Below, piece by piece: positions 51,867 to 60,213 of a stretch of DNA of 64,000 bases (positions are counted from its first letter, which is position 1; every line of letters starts with the position of its first letter). The translations under genes were made by a program, and so were the position numbers. Below the pieces are notes generated by a model. That model was not told where the DNA came from. It saw nothing but the letters and a program-made list of their open reading frames with translations, and did not search any database. The DNA is taken from contig NZ_LMET01000001.1 in the NCBI RefSeq assembly GCF_001426485.1, positions 1,510,363 to 1,574,362 of the forward strand, written 5' to 3'. The stretch comes from Aeromicrobium sp. Root472D3 (GTDB lineage Bacteria > Actinomycetota > Actinomycetes > Propionibacteriales > Nocardioidaceae).

Positions 51867-51881
51867 CACCGGCACGACGAT

Positions 51882-51916
51882 GCGAGGCCGGGATCCCCAC
51901 GGGGTCCCGGCCTCGC
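51882..51916. terminator. hairpin terminator
   Basis: GCGAGGCCGGGATCCCC (51882-51898) pairs with 51901-51916, one bulged T. Between the convergent UPF0182 and threonine ammonia-lyase genes. Confidence 0.8.
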
Positions 51917-51924
51917 GTCACGTC

Positions 51925-53190
51925 TCAGAGCAGGTAGTGGAACAGCGGGCTGCCGGGCGGGATCTGCTCGACGCCGAGCGGGCTGTCGTCGAGGCGTCCG
52001 AGCAGGCCCGGGAGGTCGTCGCGGTCGGCCAGCTCGATGCCGATCAGCGCGGGCCCGTTCTCGCGATTGTTGCGCTTGACGTAGTCGAACAGCGTGATGT
52101 CGTCGTCGGGGCCGAGGATCTCGTCGAGGAAGCGACGCAGGGCACCCGGCTCCTGCGGGAAGCTGACCAGGAAGTAGTGCTTGAGCCCCCGGTGGATCAG
52201 CGATCGTTCGAGGATCTCGCCGTAGCGGCTGACGTCGTTGTTGCCGCCCGAGACGACGCACACGACGGTGCTGCCGGGCTCGATGCGCAGGCCGTCGTCC
52301 AGCACCGCCGTGGCGAGGGCGCCCGCAGGCTCGGCGATGATGCCGTCGGACTGGTAGAGGCGCAGCATCTCGGTGCAGATGTGGCCCTCGTCGACCGTCC
52401 GCATCTCGACGCCGGCGTCGCGCACGAGCGGGAAGGTGTGGGCGCCGACGGTGCCGACCGCGGCGCCGTCGACGAAGGGGTCGACGGCGTCGACCGCGAC
52501 GGGCTGGCCGGCCGCCAGGGCGGCGGTCATCGACGCGGCGCCGGCGGGCTCGACGCCGACGATGCGCGTCGACGGGTGGCGCTCGTGCATCCACGTCGAG
52601 ATGCCGGCGACGAGCCCGCCACCGCCGACCGGCAGCACCAGCAGGTCGGGGGCCGAGCCGAGCTGGTCGACGACCTCGCTCGCCACGGTGCCCTGGCCGC
52701 TGATCGTGCGCGGGTCGTCGAACGCGGGCACGAGCACGGCGCCGGTCTCGGCCGAGTGGGCCTGTGCCGCGCGGAACGCGTCCTCGTAGGAGTCGCCGAC
52801 CACGACGACCTCGACGTTGCTGCCCCCGAGCGTCACGATGCGCTCACGCTTCTGCCGCGGGGTCGTGCCGGGGACGACGATGCGTCCCTGCACGCCGAGA
52901 CGCCGACAGGCCAGTGCGACGCCTTGGGCGTGGTTGCCGGCGCTCGCGCACACGACGCCCTTGGCGCGTGACTCGTGGTCGAGCTGGACGATCAGGTTGT
53001 AGGCGCCGCGGATCTTGTACGACCGGACGGGCTGCAGGTCTTCGCGCTTGAGCCACACCTGCGCGCCCGTCGCCTCCGACAGCCGCGCACTGAGCTCGAG
53101 CGGGGTCCGGCTGACGACCTCGGCCACGCGCACGGCGGCCTCGTCGATCGTGGCGGCGGTGACGGGCGAGGGGAAGGGGGTGGGACTCAC
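51925..53190 (-). CDS. ilvA: threonine ammonia-lyase
   Basis: 421 residues from GTG at 53190. PLP-binding Lys in RSYKIRGAYN, SAGNHAQGVALACR, phosphate-binding loop PVGGGGLVAGIS and Ser-Gly-Gly-Asn near SGGNNDVSRYG. The C-terminus (LVSFPQEPGALRRFLDEIL, then a single ACT-like unit) suggests allosteric control. It deaminates threonine to 2-oxobutanoate, first step to isoleucine. An upstream start at 53256 lacks support. Confidence 0.93.
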   Translation of the reverse strand: MSPTPFPSPVTAATIDEAAVRVAEVVSRTPLELSARLSEATGAQVWLKREDLQPVRSYKIRGAYNLIVQLDHESRAKGVVCASAGNHAQGVALACRRLGVQGRIVVPGTTPRQKRERIVTLGGSNVEVVVVGDSYEDAFRAAQAHSAETGAVLVPAFDDPRTISGQGTVASEVVDQLGSAPDLLVLPVGGGGLVAGISTWMHERHPSTRIVGVEPAGAASMTAALAAGQPVAVDAVDPFVDGAAVGTVGAHTFPLVRDAGVEMRTVDEGHICTEMLRLYQSDGIIAEPAGALATAVLDDGLRIEPGSTVVCVVSGGNNDVSRYGEILERSLIHRGLKHYFLVSFPQEPGALRRFLDEILGPDDDITLFDYVKRNNRENGPALIGIELADRDDLPGLLGRLDDSPLGVEQIPPGSPLFHYLL

Positions 53191-53272
53191 GTGGACCCAC
53201 GCTAGTCCTGCCCCGTCCGCCCCGGGATCGCAGTGTCGGACCGCGGACGTCCGCACGTCCGCCCACCCCGAT

Positions 53273-53301
53273 TTGGTCTGCCGGACACCGACCTGTAAAG
53301 T
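53273..53301 (+). promoter_or_regulatory. promoter of tRNA-fMet
   Basis: TTGGTC (53273-53278) and TAAAGT (53296-53301) with 17-bp spacing, 12 bases before the tRNA. Confidence 0.65.
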
Positions 53302-53313
53302 TGTCTTCAGCGA

Positions 53314-53390
53314 CGCGGGGTGGAGCAGCTCGGTAGCTCGCTGGGCTCATAACCCAGAGGTCACAGGTTCAAATCCTGTCCCCGCTACCA
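53314..53390 (+). tRNA. initiator tRNA-Met (CAT anticodon), CCA encoded
   Basis: A 77-base cloverleaf. Acceptor strand CGCGGGG pairs with CCCCGCT except C1-U72, the unpaired 1-72 end typical of initiators. Anticodon stem CTGGG/CCCAG shows the three G-C pairs of initiator tRNA, loop CTCATAA, anticodon CAT at 53348-53350, T-arm ACAGGTTCAAATCCTGT, and encoded CCA at the end. D-arm GAGCAGCTCGGTAGCTC. Confidence 0.96.
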
Positions 53391-53393
53391 CCA

Positions 53394-53429
53394 CGAAGGC
53401 CCTCACAGGATTGACTGTGAGGGCCTTCG
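53394..53429. terminator. hairpin terminator of the tRNA
   Basis: CGAAGGCCCTCACAG (53394-53408) and its perfect complement (53415-53429), loop GATTGA. Confidence 0.85.
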
Positions 53430-53478
53430 TCATGTGTGCGGCCTCCTGGCCGACCAAGCACGTCGCAGCGGGTTGGCC

Positions 53479-53640
53479 GGTCATCGCGGCGAGGGGACGC
53501 AGCGGTGGCCGGCCGTCCACGCCCTGCGCGCCGCCGTCCTGTTCCGCCTCGCGCTCGAGTCGGCGCCGGCCGGCACGACGGGGCGGGCAGTTGCCGACGA
53601 GGTGACCAGGTCCGCGACATCGTCGCGATGGACCACGGAT
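53479..53640 (+). pseudogene. fragment of an NAD(P)-dependent SDR/epimerase-like gene
   Basis: In one frame: GEGTQRWPAVHALRAAVLF then RLALESAPAGTTGRAVADE, which resemble the RWPAVH-D-A--LFRLALE...AVADEGV stretch of extended-SDR/NmrA-like proteins; the continuing motif VRDI appears two bases later in another frame. Neither the start nor the Rossmann half is present. It is a remnant just downstream of the tRNA, with at least one frameshift. Confidence 0.55.
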
Positions 53641-53760
53641 GCTGGGCTGCGCTTCGTCCTCGGGGTGCTCCGCGGGTCTGCATGCTGGCTAGGCGGGTTG
53701 GGTCGTCAGCGACCTTGAGGGCACGGTCGTTGGCGTGCTCGCGTGTGGGACGCTGGCTCG

Positions 53761-54372
53761 GTGACCCCTTCAGCGGACCGTTCGGCTCCCGTCGCCCTGC
53801 ACTGGCGGTCCGGCTCGTGGACGACGCCACCGCCGTCGGCCGTGGAGCGCGGCACGAGCCTGCTGGTGACGGCCGCCGAGGGTAGTGACGCGTGGCGTTA
53901 CACGTCCTACGGATTCGTCCACGCCAGCGAGCACGCGCTGCTGGCGGGGATGCCACCGAGCTCGAGCGTCGAGGTCACGTTCGTCGCGGATCTGCCGGAG
54001 CAGTTCGACCAGGCCGGTGTCTTCCTGAAGGTGGACGAGACCCGGTGGATCAAGGCGGGCGTGGAGCGCTCCGACGGCGTCCTCCAGCTGGGGGCCGTCG
54101 TGACCGATGGGTGGTCGGACTGGTCGGTCGCACCCGTCCCGGACTGGGCGGGCGGTCGGGTCACGATCCGGGTGAGCCGGACCGCCGAGTCCGTGACGAT
54201 CCGGGCCCGGCTGGACGATCAGCCCTTTCAGCTCGTGCGGGTGGCACCGCTGCGCACCGAGGACGAGATCGGCGCCGGGCCCTACGTCTGCGCTCCGACA
54301 CGCGACGGGCTGACGACCGAGTTCCTGTCGTGGACGGCCGGACCGCCTGACGCCGACCTCCATCCCGACTGA
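53761..54372 (+). CDS. DUF1349 concanavalin-like protein
   Basis: 203 residues from GTG at 53761. Beta-sandwich lectin-like fold of DUF1349: LHWRSGSWTTPPP, DQAGVFLKVDETRWIKAGVER, LGAVVTDGWSDWSVAP and FLSWTAGPP. It probably binds sugar; catalysis is not evident. No signal peptide. A start at 53743 is possible. Confidence 0.85.
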   Translation: MTPSADRSAPVALHWRSGSWTTPPPSAVERGTSLLVTAAEGSDAWRYTSYGFVHASEHALLAGMPPSSSVEVTFVADLPEQFDQAGVFLKVDETRWIKAGVERSDGVLQLGAVVTDGWSDWSVAPVPDWAGGRVTIRVSRTAESVTIRARLDDQPFQLVRVAPLRTEDEIGAGPYVCAPTRDGLTTEFLSWTAGPPDADLHPD

Positions 54373-54396
54373 GAGGAGCTCGTCTACCCGCGGCGA

Positions 54397-54408
54397 TAGG
54401 CTGGGCCG
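54397..54408 (+). promoter_or_regulatory. leaderless -10 box
   Basis: TAGGCT at 54397-54402, six bases before the ATG at 54409. Confidence 0.5.
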
Positions 54409-55017
54409 ATGGTGTCACCACCCGGGTCGACCGGCGAGAGCTCGCTACGGGCAGATGCCGCGCGCAACCGCGAGCGCATCGCCGAGGCGGCACGATCCGC
54501 GTTCGCCGAGCTGGGAGCCGATGCCCCGATTGCGGAGATCGCGCGGCGTGCCGGCGTGGGTTCGGCGACGCTGTACCGGCGGTTCCCGACCAGGGACGAC
54601 CTGCTCGAGCTGGTGTTCGCCGACCAGATCGTGCGGTGCGCTGACGAGGTCGAGGGCCTCGTCGACCGCGCTGACCCGTGGGAGGCCTTCGCGGAGTACC
54701 TGACGTTCCTGTTCGAGCTGCAGCGCGAGGACCGGGCCTTCACCACCGCCCTGCTCCGGTCCTTCCCCGAGGGTGGTCGCCTGGCCCGCGAGCATCGACG
54801 AGCCGACGACGGTCTCGAGCTGCTCGTGGATCGGGCGCGTGCCGCCGGGGTGCTGCGCGCCGACTTCACAGGCGTCGACGTGGTGATGCTCCTCCAGGCG
54901 CACGAGGGCGTCATCGCCGGCTTCGACGCGGCGGATCGGGACGGTGCCGAGGCGGCGTCGGCCCGCGTGGCCGCCATCCTGCTGGACGGTTGCCGTCCGC
55001 GCGGGGCAGGAACCTGA
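54409..55017 (+). CDS. TetR family regulator of the adjacent SDR
   Basis: 202 residues. N-terminal helix-turn-helix: RERIAEAARSAFAELG, IAEIARRAGVGSATLYRRFPTRDDL (in part). The C-terminal helical domain is the common TetR_C type (TTALLRSFPEGG, VVMLLQAHEGVI). It lies upstream of the SDR gene with a clear inverted repeat between, so it most likely represses that gene. Confidence 0.92.
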   Translation: MVSPPGSTGESSLRADAARNRERIAEAARSAFAELGADAPIAEIARRAGVGSATLYRRFPTRDDLLELVFADQIVRCADEVEGLVDRADPWEAFAEYLTFLFELQREDRAFTTALLRSFPEGGRLAREHRRADDGLELLVDRARAAGVLRADFTGVDVVMLLQAHEGVIAGFDAADRDGAEAASARVAAILLDGCRPRGAGT

Positions 55018-55060
55018 GCGCACACGACTAAGTGGAGAGCAGTCCCCGCTTACGTGTAGG

Positions 55061-55092
55061 CTCCTAAGTGAACGCACATCCTCACTTAGGAG
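55061..55092. promoter_or_regulatory. TetR-type operator before the SDR gene
   Basis: CTCCTAAGTGA (55061-55071) and TCACTTAGGAG (55082-55092) are perfect inverted arms, 10-base spacer. A further half-site CTAAGTG is at 55028-55034. The right arm contains the TAGGAG ribosome site of the SDR, so binding would block both promoter and start. Confidence 0.75.
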
Positions 55093-55098
55093 CATGCC

Positions 55099-55776
55099 AT
55101 GAGCACGATCGCCATCGTCGGAGCCGGACCGGGTCTGGGACTCGCCATCGCCCGCGTCTTCGGAGAGCAGGGATTCTCCGTGGCACTCATCTCCCGGACG
55201 CAGAGCCGCCTCGACGAGCTCGCCGAGACGCTGGGCGACGAGGGCATCGAGGCGCGCGGCTTCGCCAGCGACGTGATGGACCGCGACAGCCTCGCGGCCG
55301 CCCTGGCTTCGGCCAAGGAGAGCTTCGGCTCGATCGACGTGCTCGAGTTCTCGCCGGCACCGCACTCGCCGGTTCCGGGACTCGAGATGGTCGGAGCGCT
55401 GGACCTCACCGTCGACTCCATGGCACCCCAGCTGGAGTTCTACCTGTACTCGGCCATCGCGGCGGTCCGCGAGGTGCTGCCCGAGATGCTGGAACGCCGC
55501 TCGGGGACGCTGCTGTTCACGACGGGCGGCGGCTCGATCAGCCCGATCCCGATGATGGGCAACATCAATGCCGCCTCGGCGGCTCTGCGCAACTGGGCCG
55601 TCAACCTGAACGGCGCACTCGCCGGCTCCGGCGTGCACGCCGCCTACGTCGCGATCAACCTGCTGATCGACTCCGGACCCGAGGAGGCGTCCGCGGCCGC
55701 CATCGCGCCGCTGTACTGGACGGCCTACGAGGCGCGCGACACCGCCGAATACCTCTACGCGCTCGACTCCGACTGA
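55099..55776 (+). CDS. SDR-like Rossmann protein without the YxxxK motif
   Basis: 225 residues. GAGPGLGLAIAR replaces TGxxxGIG; SRTQSRLDEL and the DVMDRDSL stretch are SDR-like, as is Ser/Gly-rich FTTGGGSISP. Where Tyr and Lys should stand the sequence reads INAASAALRNW, so both catalytic residues are lost (Tyr to Ile, Lys to Ser). It may be an NAD(P)-binding protein of the atypical SDR class without classical reductase action. Directly under the TetR operator. Confidence 0.88.
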   Translation: MSTIAIVGAGPGLGLAIARVFGEQGFSVALISRTQSRLDELAETLGDEGIEARGFASDVMDRDSLAAALASAKESFGSIDVLEFSPAPHSPVPGLEMVGALDLTVDSMAPQLEFYLYSAIAAVREVLPEMLERRSGTLLFTTGGGSISPIPMMGNINAASAALRNWAVNLNGALAGSGVHAAYVAINLLIDSGPEEASAAAIAPLYWTAYEARDTAEYLYALDSD

Positions 55777-56038
55777 GTGCGGCACCAGGGGCAGCGTCAT
55801 TGGTTCTGCTCGAAGCACGTCTCGTCCCGCTTCGACAGGTCATGCACCCGTTGCCGACCCCGCCCCGAGAGGTCCAGATAGGCGACGCCGCGGCCTTCGT
55901 CGGCATCGCCCTCGACGACGTCCGTGACGCCTTCGGCGGCGCCGCACCCGGATCGGCAGTGATGCGGATCGGGCGCTCGTGCCCGGCCGTTGGCGCATCG
56001 GGACCTGATCGCGCCATGCGGGCACCCGACGACGTGGG

Positions 56039-56050
56039 TACCGTCGAAGC
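56039..56050 (+). promoter_or_regulatory. leaderless -10 box
   Basis: TACCGT at 56039-56044, six bases before the ATG at 56051. The 260 bp further upstream (from 55777) hold no recognisable gene. Confidence 0.45.
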
Positions 56051-56638
56051 ATGACGAAACTCGCGATCATCTACTACTCCAGCTATGGAACGATCCACTC
56101 GATGGCGTCTCGCCTCGCGGCCACCGCCGAGAGCAGTGGAGCCGAGGTGCGCCTGCGCCGGGTGCGTGAGACCGCTCCCGACGACGTCGTGAAGAGCGTC
56201 GAGCCGTGGGCGGCGCACGCCGAGTCGGTGGCCGACCAGCCCGTGGCCGAGCCCGCCGACATCGACTGGGCCGACGCGGTCATCTTCGGGTCGGGGACGC
56301 GCTACGGCCACGTGACCAGCCAGCTGCAGTCGTTCATCGACACCCTGGGCCCGCTGTGGCAGGAGGGGAAGCTCGCCGACAAGGTGTACGCCGCCATCAC
56401 CTCGGCCTCCACCCAGCACGGCGGCCACGAGACGACCCTCGAGGCGATGAACACGACGTTCGCGCACTTCGGCGGCATCATCGTCCCGCCCGGCTACACC
56501 GACCAGGTCAAGTTCAACGACGGCAACCCCTACGGTGTCAGCAAGGTGGCGGGCAGCGACCTGGACGACGCCGACACGGCCGCGCTCGACCACCTGGTCA
56601 CCCGGGTGCTCACCGTGGCCGGCAAGCTGAACAGCTGA
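56051..56638 (+). CDS. wrbA: NAD(P)H:quinone oxidoreductase, WrbA family
   Basis: 195 residues, flavodoxin-like WrbA: FMN loop IIYYSSYGTIHSMA, GSGTRYGHVTSQLQSFID, TSASTQHGGHETTL and a C-terminal PYGVSKVAG. It reduces quinones by two electrons using NAD(P)H and FMN, protecting against redox cycling. Monocistronic, ended by the hairpin at 56653-56687. Confidence 0.95.
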   Translation: MTKLAIIYYSSYGTIHSMASRLAATAESSGAEVRLRRVRETAPDDVVKSVEPWAAHAESVADQPVAEPADIDWADAVIFGSGTRYGHVTSQLQSFIDTLGPLWQEGKLADKVYAAITSASTQHGGHETTLEAMNTTFAHFGGIIVPPGYTDQVKFNDGNPYGVSKVAGSDLDDADTAALDHLVTRVLTVAGKLNS

Positions 56639-56652
56639 ATCCACGCGAGCTC

Positions 56653-56687
56653 CGGAGGGACGACCGCCATGTGCGGTCGTCCCTCCG
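56653..56687. terminator. hairpin terminator of wrbA
   Basis: 15-bp stem CGGAGGGACGACCGC (56653-56667) with its complement at 56673-56687, loop CATGT. Confidence 0.85.
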
Positions 56688-56847
56688 TCGTGTGCGGCAG
56701 GTCGTGCAGAGGGACTTCTTCGACGCGCCCAGGGACCTTCGACCCTGCTGACGGGTCGCGTCGTGGGGTCGAGTGATGGATAGACGAAGGGGCGTCCAGT
56801 CGTCGGCCCGCGACGACGACAACTGCTCGTGGAGAGGTGGCAGTCCC

Positions 56848-58320
56848 GTGACCGCATCCAGCTCCCGTACCTGGCCCCGCAGGGCTGCCGCGATCGTGAC
56901 GCTGTCCGTGGTGGTGACGCTGGGAGCGCCGGCCGTCGCGCCTGCAGCGACCGGTGCCGAGACGAACGCGTCGTCGGCGCGGCAGCTGGAGGCGCAGCGG
57001 GCGTCGGCCGACACCACGTTGAACTCGGTCGGTGCGCGCTACGTCGGCGCGCGGATCCCGATCAAGGGCTACACCTCGGGGCTGGGCTCGGGCAGGCACA
57101 AGCTCGTCCTGCAGCGCCGCAAGCCCGGCACGCGCCGATGGGTCACGCGCGCCGTCAAGCACGTGCGCAACGGCGCCTACCGGTTCAGCTCCCAGACGTG
57201 GAGGACTGCGGGGCGCGTGAAGTTCCGCACGGTGCTGTACTCACGCGGCCGCAAGGCCGATGTCTCGAACGTCATCACGGTCAGGGTGCTGGCCACGCCG
57301 CAGGTCACCTGCGCGAACGCCCCCAGCCCGAGCACGTGCCCGAGGCCCGCCTCGATCGTCGAGCAACGCGTCGTCGAGATCCCCAGCTGCCCCCAGCTGA
57401 CCGTGACCCGGCGCGACGAGACGCGCGTCGTGTCGTGGGCCTGGGACGCCGGCCGCCTCGAGTGGGTGCAGAGCCCGCAGGCCTGGGTGCAGGTGGGGGC
57501 CGAGACGTCGCGGGCCGCGGGTGCGGCCGACTGCATCAAGGTCGTCGACCGGGCACCTGCGGGTGCGGCCCTCCCGGACCTGCGGATTAAGGACCTGACG
57601 AAGTGCGGTCTCGGCGACTCCGCGGCGACGGGGGGAACCTGCTTCATGATCGTCCCCGAGGCGCCGTTCAACGCCTCCTTCCCGGCGTTGGCGGGCAGGA
57701 AGCTGCTGAAGTTCGGCGTGATCACGATGAACGTCGGCGACGGACCGGGGGAGATCGTCGCCGATCGTTCCAGCCCCGACGCCGCCTCGTGGCGGGCGTT
57801 CCAGAGCTTCTACGACCCGAGCGGCGCGCTGCTGGGCTCCGTGGCCAAGCCGGAGGTGCAGTTCTACTTCGCCGGTGACGGCCACGACCACTGGCACGTG
57901 CGCGACTTCGACACCTACGAGCTCCTCGACGCGACCGGGGCCGTGGCGGCACGTGCGGAGAAGCACGGCTACTGCATGCAGGACAACACCTCGTACGAGC
58001 CGTTCAGGGCGCAACCCCGTGTACCGGCCGCTCCCGTCTACACCGATGCGACCTCGTGCGGGAAGGGCCTGCCTGACGCCCTGACGATCATCCACGGCCT
58101 CAGCAGGGGATGGGGCGACACGTACCCGACCACCCTCCCGGACCAGGCCATCGACGTCACGGACCTCGCCGACGGCGAGTACACGGTGCGCGTGCACGCC
58201 GACGCGGTGGGCGCCGTCACCGAGTCCGACGAGAGCAACAACACCACCGAGGTCAGGATCTCGATCGCCGGGAACGCGGTGACCGTCGTCCCCGGCACGT
58301 CGTCGGGCGGGCTCTCCTGA
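56848..58320 (+). CDS. secreted lysyl-oxidase-like copper protein
   Basis: 490 residues from GTG at 56848 with GGAGAGG upstream; an earlier ATG at 56773 would add a non-signal leader. Signal peptide with RRAAAIVTLSVVVTLGAP. The middle is Arg/Lys-rich Ig-like. The C-terminal lysyl oxidase domain has the copper site DGHDHWHVRDF (HDHWH) and KHGYCMQD, then YTDATSCG and LPDQAIDVTDLADGEYTV, with a SDESNNTTEV end. It would oxidise primary amines of proteins or peptides outside the cell; the LTQ tyrosine cannot be assigned. Odd for bacteria but known in actinobacteria. Confidence 0.88.
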   Translation: MTASSSRTWPRRAAAIVTLSVVVTLGAPAVAPAATGAETNASSARQLEAQRASADTTLNSVGARYVGARIPIKGYTSGLGSGRHKLVLQRRKPGTRRWVTRAVKHVRNGAYRFSSQTWRTAGRVKFRTVLYSRGRKADVSNVITVRVLATPQVTCANAPSPSTCPRPASIVEQRVVEIPSCPQLTVTRRDETRVVSWAWDAGRLEWVQSPQAWVQVGAETSRAAGAADCIKVVDRAPAGAALPDLRIKDLTKCGLGDSAATGGTCFMIVPEAPFNASFPALAGRKLLKFGVITMNVGDGPGEIVADRSSPDAASWRAFQSFYDPSGALLGSVAKPEVQFYFAGDGHDHWHVRDFDTYELLDATGAVAARAEKHGYCMQDNTSYEPFRAQPRVPAAPVYTDATSCGKGLPDALTIIHGLSRGWGDTYPTTLPDQAIDVTDLADGEYTVRVHADAVGAVTESDESNNTTEVRISIAGNAVTVVPGTSSGGLS

Positions 58321-58376
58321 GGCGTCTGACGGCGTTCGCGCACCCGCACCGACGGCGGCTCGTCGCGCGAGCCTGA

Positions 58377-59552
58377 TCAACCCCCGACAATTGCGAAGGC
58401 GCCACCGTCGCCGAAGGCCGTCGCGGCGAAGCGATCGCCGATGAGCCGGTGCGTCGCCGCGTCCGGGTGCAGGGCGTCGGGCAGGGGGTGGTCGACGGCG
58501 TCCGCCTCGCCGTAGAGGGCCAGTCCGTCGAGGTGGTGCAAGTGGGGATCGGTCGCCGAGCGCTGCTCGACGATGCGGGACAGCTCGCTGCGGATCACGC
58601 CCAGCGTGAGCTTGCCCGCCGCCCGCTCGGACGGGTCGCCGGTGGCGACGAACCGCACCTGCCCGTCACTCATCTCGACGGCACCCGGCCCGGGGGTCTC
58701 CTCGTGGATCGGGCACCAGAGGGGGGAGATCACCAGCAGGGGGACGTCGGGGTGACCGTCCCGGATCGTGTCGAGGAACCCGTGCACGGCCGGCCTGAAC
58801 GCCCGCAGCCGCATGAGGTCGAGGTTGACCAGGTTGATGCCCATCTTGACGCTGACGAGATCGGCCGGCGTGTCCCGCATGGTGCGGGCCGTGAACGGGT
58901 CGAGCAGGGCGCTGCCGCCCATGCCCAGGTTCGTCAGGGCGACCCCTCCACGAGCCGCCGCGAGAGCGGGCCACGTGGTGCTGGGGCTGGCGGCGTTCGA
59001 GCCGTGACTGATCGAGCTGCCGTGGTGCAGCCACGCGCGGCGGGCGTCGTCGGCGGCCGGGGCGATCGAGGCGTCGGAGCGGATCGCCACGAGCTCGGTG
59101 GTCTCGGTGTGCGGCAGCCAGATCTCGACGTCCTTGGCCCGCGCGGGCAGGCCCTCGAAGCGGACGGTGGCGGCCTGCCCGGGACGGGTGGCGGCCGACC
59201 CGGTCGCCAGGTCGATCTCGAGCACGTTGCCGCCCGCGACGACACCCTGGTCGAGGAGCACGCCGTCGACCACCACGTCGTAGACGCCGTCCGGACGCGG
59301 AGGAGCCCCTCGGTACGAGACCTTGGTCGGCCGGGTCCGCAGCTCGACGACCGTCGCGTCGGTGCGGAACGCCAGACGGACGCCCGACGGTTGCGACTCG
59401 GCCATGAGCAGCTGGCCGTCGCCGCTCTGTCGACGGGCCCAGGCGGGCAACCGATGCGGGATCACGCCGTCCGTGGTCTGCTCGAACTCGATGGCGCCGC
59501 GCACCAGGTCGGCCGTGATCGGTGTCGTCCGCAGGGGGTTCGTGGCGCTCAT
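58377..59552 (-). CDS. SGNH/GDSL hydrolase
   Basis: 391 residues. N-terminal beta-sandwich (RTDATVVELRTRPTKVSYRG, FEGLPARAKDVEIWLP) like carbohydrate-esterase family 2/3 modules, then SGNH domain with HHGSSISHG (nucleophile Ser), NLGMGGSALL (block II Gly), MGINLVN (block III Asn), and final DALHPDAATH (Asp/His). Probably an ester hydrolase acting on acyl-sugars; substrate unknown. It has no signal peptide. ATGA overlap with the TetR gene upstream. Confidence 0.9.
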   Translation of the reverse strand: MSATNPLRTTPITADLVRGAIEFEQTTDGVIPHRLPAWARRQSGDGQLLMAESQPSGVRLAFRTDATVVELRTRPTKVSYRGAPPRPDGVYDVVVDGVLLDQGVVAGGNVLEIDLATGSAATRPGQAATVRFEGLPARAKDVEIWLPHTETTELVAIRSDASIAPAADDARRAWLHHGSSISHGSNAASPSTTWPALAAARGGVALTNLGMGGSALLDPFTARTMRDTPADLVSVKMGINLVNLDLMRLRAFRPAVHGFLDTIRDGHPDVPLLVISPLWCPIHEETPGPGAVEMSDGQVRFVATGDPSERAAGKLTLGVIRSELSRIVEQRSATDPHLHHLDGLALYGEADAVDHPLPDALHPDAATHRLIGDRFAATAFGDGGAFAIVGG

Positions 59553-60118
59553 GAGGTGGGCCAGCCGAGCAGGAGGGCGTGCAGGGACTCGAGGATCTTC
59601 TCCCACGACTGCTGGGCGTCGGGACTGCTGTGGCTGAACCCGCCGCCCCGCTCGAGGCTGACGTACCCGTGGAAGACGCTCCCGAGGAGCCGGACGGCGT
59701 GGGTCTGGTCGGCCTCCGTCAGGTCGTAGCCCCGCAGCACCGCTCGCATCATGGCCGAGTGCCGGGGGCCCGCGCTGGCCGCGGCCGTCGCGGCGTCCAG
59801 CGGCAGTCGCGCGGCGTCGTACCGGCCGGGGTGGTGGTGGCCGTAGTCCCGGTAGACGTTGCCGAGTGCCGCCAGCGCGTCCGCGCCCGCCCGACCGGCC
59901 AGCGCGTCGGCGCCGTGGTCGGCCATCTCCTGGAGGGCGAGGAGGGCGATCCGGGTGCGCAGGTCGTCCGAGCTCGCGACGTGGGCGTACAGGCTCGGTG
60001 CCTTGACGCCGAGTCGTCGAGCCACCTCGGAGACCGTCACCCGGTCGAGCCCGACCTCGTCCGCGAGCTCGGCGCCCGCTTCGGATATCCGTGCGGACGT
60101 GAGTCCTGCTCGTGCCAT
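59549..60118 (-). CDS. TetR/AcrR regulator with WHG-type C-domain
   Basis: 189 residues. N-terminal HTH: ARISEAGAELADEVGLDRVTVSEVARRLGVK (in part) and APSLYAHVASSDDL. The C-terminal SVFHGYVSLERGGGF is the WHG-domain signature of one TetR subgroup. It overlaps the SGNH hydrolase gene, so it most likely regulates itself and that gene through 60166-60198. Confidence 0.9.
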   Translation of the reverse strand: MARAGLTSARISEAGAELADEVGLDRVTVSEVARRLGVKAPSLYAHVASSDDLRTRIALLALQEMADHGADALAGRAGADALAALGNVYRDYGHHHPGRYDAARLPLDAATAAASAGPRHSAMMRAVLRGYDLTEADQTHAVRLLGSVFHGYVSLERGGGFSHSSPDAQQSWEKILESLHALLLGWPTS

Positions 60119-60165
60119 CGTGTGCTCCTCGTCGTGGACGACCGTGCGGTCGACCGGTCAACTAC

Positions 60166-60198
60166 AGACTATAGGCAGAACATGAATAGTCATAGTCT
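60166..60198 (-). promoter_or_regulatory. operator/promoter of the TetR-SGNH operon
   Basis: AGACTAT (60166-60172) and ATAGTCT (60192-60198) form an inverted repeat 48 bases upstream of the TetR start. TATAGT on the minus strand (60168-60173) is a good -10. ATAGTC is also directly repeated just inside. Confidence 0.55.
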
Positions 60199-60213
60199 CG
60201 TGCGCGGCACCGG

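Noticed and set aside
53314-54400. Integrated element using the tRNA as attachment site
   Set aside because: No integrase, phage gene or direct repeat of the tRNA 3' end occurs in the window.
55777-56050. Possible gene fragment between the SDR and wrbA genes
   Set aside because: A ~70-codon open stretch has no recognisable motif, no ribosome site and no conserved-looking end; treated as non-coding.
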